The notes beneath the pieces are model-generated. The model ran no database searches. It was not told the origin of the DNA and was given only the letters and a program-made list of their open reading frames with translations. Both the position numbers and the translations under genes were made by a program. Below, piece after piece: positions 58,755 to 64,000 of a stretch of 64,000 nucleotides of DNA; the first letter of the stretch is position 1, and the number at the start of each line of letters is the position of its first letter. Origin of the DNA: Scylla paramamosain (Eukaryota > Arthropoda > Malacostraca > Decapoda > Portunidae); contig NC_087180.1 of NCBI RefSeq assembly GCF_035594125.1, forward strand, positions 19,723,247 to 19,787,246, written 5' to 3'.

Positions 58755-58942
58755 GTTAGGTTAGGATAGGTTAGGTTAGGTTAGGTTAGGTTAGGTTAGG
58801 TTAGGTTAGGTCAGGTCAGGTTAGGTTAGGTTAGGTTAGGTTAGGTCAGGTTAGGTTAGGTTAGGTTAGGTTAGGTCAGGTCAGGTCAGGTTAGGTTAGG
58901 TTAGGTTAGGTTAGGTAAGGTTAGGTTAGGTTAGGTTAGGTT
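58755..58942 (+). repeat. Interstitial (TTAGG)n array, unit 3
   Basis: Nearly identical to the unit 2 array. Confidence 0.95.
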
Positions 58943-59441
58943 AAAAAAAAAAGAGATTTTTTTTCAGGTGAGGGCCAGTTAGGTTGTTTTTGTGGTACAG
59001 ATTTAAGGTACAGTGACACATGGTACAGTGGCTTATGGTGAAGGTAGACAAGGCCTTCCTGCACCATTAGCACCATAGAGTACAGTGCTGTGGTACTGTA
59101 GCACTGAAATATTAAGCAAACACAAAAAAAAAAAAGATATTTTTTTTCAGGTGAGGGCCAGTTAGGTTGTTTTTGTGGTACAGTTTTAAGGTACAGTGAC
59201 GCATGGTACAGTCGCTTATGGTGAAGGTAGACAAGGCCTTCCTGCACCATTAGCATCATAGGGTACAGTGATGTGGTATTGTAGCACTGAAATATTAAGA
59301 ACACGAAAAAAAAAACGATATATTTTTTTTTAAGTGAGGGCCAGTTAGGTTAAGTTTTTGGGGTACAGTTTAAATGTACAGTGACGCATGGTATAGTGGC
59401 TTATGGTGCAGGTAGACAAGGCCTTCCTGCACCATTAGCAC

Positions 59442-59535
<94 letters not shown>

Positions 59536-59618
59536 AGCAAACCTAACTAACTGAATTAATATAAACCTAACCTGATGGAAAGAAATAAAGAAAAAATAAA
59601 AGCTGCAACCGGCCTTAC

Positions 59619-59732
59619 CTTTCTTGAGAAGCGTCTTTTTTATGTTTTTACATATTTCCCTGGTGGCAGACGCTACTAGCCGCCCCCTGGCGACACCCCT
59701 CGCCACCTCACACATGTACAGACCGACTGCCG
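59619..59732 (-). pseudogene. Exon-like block b, unit 3
   Basis: Identical to block b of units 1-2. Confidence 0.45.
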
Positions 59733-60024
59733 CTTTAAAAAGCAACAAATTCACTCCTATATCAAGTCTGACTGGTGCGTTTGTTTACATTTCTCTGGGT
59801 CTCGGTCTGGACTCAGGCCTGCAGGATGGGAGAATGTTAGAAAACGAGAGATTTTCAGGCAAAACTAATATAAGTTAATGTTGTGATACAAAACTACAAC
59901 CACTAATAATAATATACCTCATGTTTTAATAATGCCAAGACAATACAAGATAAACATTAATGACTTACAATGAAAAACAAGATGGAGATAGACAAATTAG
60001 GAAAGAAATAGGTTTCTATAGAGT

Positions 60025-60077
<53 letters not shown>

Positions 60078-60565
60078 ACTAATTTCTATCTCTTTCTCTC
60101 TCTCCTGAGAACTATTTCATATTGCTGTACATCAACATGAAATATCACCACACAAGCCTCTCTCTCTTTCTCTGCACCTCACAACACAACACAACACTTT
60201 ATCACACTAATCAGTAAACAATACCAAAAGCTCCCCTTCTGCAGGCCTGACTCCTCCCTTTCATTCAGACCCTTTCTTTCCCTCTCTCTCAGCTTGCCCG
60301 CCTTCGTATCTGCGTCTATATTTACTCTTGATTCAAGTATACAACTCTACACCATACTGACCTATAGGTACAGTGCAAATAGCTTTTTCTTCCTCCCTGT
60401 TTTTCCTGTCTCTCTGCCTGTCTGCCTCTTTCTCCCTCTCTACTGACTCATGGCTCAAAGATACAAGTCTAATTAAGCTTTGAACCTCTCTGTCTCTACA
60501 ATATCATAAAACCTCAACACTCCAAACCAAACCAACCCTGCCAACACCTACCTGTCTCTCTGCCT

Positions 60566-62147
60566 CAGTCAGTCAGTCAGTCAGTCAGTCAGTCAGTCAG
60601 TCAGCCATTCAACCAGCCAGCTAGCCATTCAACCAACCAGCCAATCAATCAGTCACTCAGCTAGTCAGTCAGTCAGTCAGTCAGTCAGTCAGTCAGTCAG
60701 TCAGTCAGTCAGTCAGCCAGTCAGTCAGCCATTCAACCAGCCAGCTAGCCATTCAACCAACTAGCCAATCAATCAGTCACTCAGCTAGTCAGTCAGTCAG
60801 TCAGTCAGTCAGTCAGTCAGTCAGTCAGTCAGTCAGTCAGTCAGCCATTCAACCAGCCAGCTAGCCATTCAACCAACCAGCCAATCAATCAGTCACTCAG
60901 CTAGTCAGTTAGTCAGTCAGTCAGTCAGTCAGTCAGTCAGTCAGTCAGTCAGTCAGTCAGTCAGTCAGTCAGTCAGCCATTCAACCAGCCAGCTAGCCAT
61001 TCAACCAACCAGCCAAATCAATCAGTCACTCAGTTAGTCAGTCAGTCAGTCAGTCAGTCAGTCAGTCAGTCAGTCAGTCAGTCAGTCAGTCAGTCAGTTA
61101 GCCATTCAACCAGCCAGCTAGCCATTCAACCAACCAGCCAATAAATCAGTCAACTCAGCTAGTCAGTCAGTCAGTCAGTCAGTCAGTCAGTCAGTCAGTC
61201 AGTCAGTCAGTCAGTCAGTCAGTCAGTCAGTCAGCCATTCAACCAGCCAGCTAGGCATTCAACCAACCAGCCAATCAATCAGTCACTCAGCTAGTCAGTC
61301 AGTCAGTCAGTCAGTCAGTCAGTCAGTCAGTCAGTCAGTCAGCCAGTCAGCTCAGCCATTCAACCAGCCAGCTAGCCATTCAACCAACTAGCCAATCAAT
61401 CAGTCACTCAGTCAGTCAGTCAGTCAGTCAGTCAGTCAGTCAGTCAGTCAGTCAGTCAGCTCAGTCAGTCAGTCAGCCATTCAACCAGCCAGCTAGCCAT
61501 TCAACACCAACCAGCCAATCAATCAGTCACTCAGCTAGTCAGTTAGTCAGTCAGTCAGTCAGTCAGTCAGTCAGTCAGTCAGTCAGTCAGTCAGTCAGTC
61601 AGTCAGTCAGTCAGTCAGCCATTCAACCAGCCAGCTAGCCATTCAAACCAACCAGCCAATCAATCAGTCACTCAGTTAGTCAGTCAGTCAGTCAGTCAGT
61701 CAGTCAGTCAGCTCAGTCAGTCAGTCAGTTAGCCATTCAACCAGCCAGCTAGCCATTCAACCAACCAGCCAATCAATCAGTCACTCAGCTAGTCAGTCAG
61801 TCAGTCAGTCAGTCAGTCAGTCAGTCAGTCAGTCAGTCAGTCAGTCAGTCAGTCAGTCAGCCATTCAACCAGCCAGCTAGGCAGTTCAACCAACCAGCCA
61901 ATCAATCAGTCACTCAGCTAGTCAGTCAGTCAGTCAGTCAGCTCAGTCAGCAGTCAGTCAGTTAGTCAGTCAGTCAGCCATTCAACCAGCCAGCTAGCCA
62001 TTCAACCAACTAGCCAATCAATCAGTCACTCAGCCCCTAGTCAGATCAGTCAGTCAGTTAGTCAGTCAGTCAGTCAGTCAGTCAGTCAGTCAGTCAGTCA
62101 GCCATTCAACCAACCAGCCAATCAATCAGTCACTCAGCTAGTCAGTT

Positions 62148-62191
<44 letters not shown>

Positions 62192-62702
62192 AGCCATTCA
62201 ACCAGCCAGCTAGCCATTCAACCAACCAGCCAATCAATCAGTCACTCAGTTAGTCAGTCAGTCAGTCAGTCAGTCAGTCAGTCAGTCAGTCAGTCAGTTA
62301 GCCATTCAACCAGCCAGCTAGCCATTCGACAAACCAGCCAATCAATCAGTCACTCAGCTAGTCAGTCAGTCAGTTAGTCAGTCAGTCAGTCAGTCAGTCA
62401 GTCAGTCAGTCAGTCAGTCAGTCAGCCATTCAACCAGCCAGCTAGGCATTCAACCAACCAGCCAATTAATCAGTCACTCAGCTAGTCAGTCAGTCAGTCA
62501 GTCAGTCAGTCAGTCAGTCAGCCATTCAACCAACCAGCTAGCCACCCAACTAGCTAACCAGCCAGTCAATCAGTCACTCAGCCAGCCAGTCAGTCAGTCA
62601 GTCAGTTAGTAAGCCAGCCAGCAAGCCAGCCAGCCAGCCAGTCAGTCAGTCAGTCAGTCAGTCACTCAGCCAGCGAGTCAGCCGGCCAGCCAGTCAGTTA
62701 GT
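60566..62702 (+). repeat. (GTCA)n array, unit 4
   Basis: Same order, with scattered insertions (gtcaactcag, gtcagctcag, caacaccaacc) that look like sequencing errors. Confidence 0.93.
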
Positions 62703-62800
62703 TCTGTGGGCCTGTGTATGGTTCTGGTGGGCGTCTGTTTGGTTTGTGTTAGGATTCAGCTAGCCACTCTGTTTGGTCTGTGTTTGGTCTCTGGGCCATA

Positions 62801-63690
62801 GATGCAGCAAGACCGGTTCAAAATTCCAAGCACTGACGCACTGCCTGCACAGACTACCACCCTCATGCCTGCTTGGTGTGAAAGAGTCTGCTGGGACAAA
62901 TGACCTACAGCAGCAACTTGTAATCAGTCCCCCAGATGTGTTCCTGGAAGCTCAGTGTTATGGATGCAGTGTGACATGCTGACTGTAGGGAAGAGCTGTC
63001 TGTCGTGTGTGGCTGCACCTTGGCTGTGAAGGCATAAGAAAAGGCTGTGTTTGTTTGAAGTGCTGTACTGGTCATGCTGAGAGGAAGTGTACAGGTCACC
63101 ATTAGTAGGTAGGAAATGTTGCACTAGAATGAAATTAGTTGGGAAATGTAATGCATAATTATTGGCAGGGAAAAGATGGTGACAGGGATGCTCTGGGACG
63201 TGCTTCACTGTGCACCGTGGTGGCCGCCCCTTGGTGCTTGGCGGGTACCTTATAGGGCATCAAGGGGGCAGTTATTGTAGTCTCATCTTACAGCAAAAAC
63301 AAGTAAAAAGAAAAAAAATAGTAATAATAATAATAATATAAAAATTTTTTTTATCATTGTCTTGATGAGCACAAATCTTTCCCTGCCAATACATAAACAG
63401 CACATTTTTTCACTAAATTTCACCATTGTAGTACACATTTATACCTTAGTAATGATGACCTGTAGACTTTCCAGGCATGACAACACTTGAAACACAACCA
63501 TTTTGTTAGCTACAGCATAGAGCAGCCACCAGACAGCCTTCCCCCACGTCAGCATGTCACACACTGAATCTGTCAGTCTGCTTTCAAGAACACATGAGGG
63601 ACTAACAGGAGTTGCCATGTACTTAATTTCCTGCAGATTCTTTCACACCAAAGGGTAGTAGCAAGTTGGAAGTCTGTGATTGTAACTATC
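62801..63690. repeat. Foldback inverted repeat, unit 4
   Basis: Same structure with several private insertions (for example ctgcctgcacag, gtgtgtggctg) that break the repeated frames. Confidence 0.8.
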
Positions 63691-64000
63691 CTGCTCAATT
63701 TCAGCTTCTATTCTAATCTCTACTTAATCTCCATATAGTTCCATTTTTGGCCATACAGTCACTGTTTACTTAATCAATCCCTCCTAAGACACTGCACTTT
63801 TTTTCCAGATTATAGAGCTGATAGGTCTCGGTAGGGGGTTGGAGTGGTGGCTTGAGAGGGCCTTGGTGGGGGCTGACAGGGTTTGGTAGGGGGCTTGGCA
63901 GGGGTGACAGCAAAGGCTTCTGTTTAAAAAATCTCACATCTCAAGCCACCTCATTACTTGAGAGGTGACAAAGGAGCTTGGCAGAGCTTGACAGGGATTG

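Larger units (their letters stand above)
54071..59933. repeat. Macrosatellite unit 3 (5863 bp)
   Basis: Same order. It carries an extra gtctgtgtttg near 56862 that is shared only with unit 4. Confidence 0.95.
59934..64000. repeat. Macrosatellite unit 4, cut by the window end
   Basis: Same order up to the tgacaggg segment. From about 61013 it has many single-base insertions absent from units 1-3. Confidence 0.93.

Overview
This is eukaryotic genomic DNA. It contains spliced exon fragments, non-LTR retrotransposon and PIF/Harbinger relics, very many long (GA)n, (GT)n, (ATT)n and (GTCA)n tracts, and internal arrays of the arthropod telomere motif TTAGG. Together with crustacean-like ionotropic receptor and LINE sequences this suggests a decapod crustacean, most likely a brachyuran crab; that attribution is inference. 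I found no rRNA, tRNA, CRISPR array or prokaryote-type operon. Nearly every long open frame in the window is a translated microsatellite.

Layout. Positions 1-13352 and 24471-37793 are two copies of one segment (copies A and B), nearly identical apart from indels. Each carries a graveyard of split genes: a valyl-tRNA synthetase exon pair (+), a reverse transcriptase scrap (+), the 3' half of a GM130/GOLGA2-like golgin (-), LINE scraps, part of a NASP-like histone chaperone (-) and part of an ionotropic receptor (+). The exons keep canonical splice sites and mostly compatible phases, but carry stops and frameshifts. Many of the stops are shared by both copies, so decay began before the duplication. 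Copy B then lost about 2.1 kb (NASP TPR exons and one receptor exon) and gained a 5'-truncated LINE and a 0.9-kb block that A lacks.

Between the copies (13.4-24.5 kb) lie a LINE endonuclease relic fused to a 20-bp minisatellite, a HARBI1-like transposase exon, and an unidentified multi-exon plus-strand gene (gene X) whose intron holds a 2.7-kb, ~81-bp satellite. From 37.8 to 42.4 kb there are a degraded macrosatellite fragment, a reverse-oriented telomere-like array, an exon candidate, and a 1.2-kb element with terminal inverted repeats that encloses promoter-like motifs.

From 42386 to the end runs a macrosatellite of about 5.85 kb per unit (three full units and a partial fourth). Each full unit contains a ~2.1-kb (GTCA)n array with a ~118-bp higher order, a diverged foldback inverted repeat, two related exon-like blocks, a ~180-bp TTAGG array, a triplicated ~180-bp repeat and a (GA)n tract. 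The last ~3 kb carries many private single-base insertions, which looks like poor consensus quality. There are no cooperating gene systems here: the interest lies in repeat architecture and in how housekeeping-gene fragments decayed inside it.
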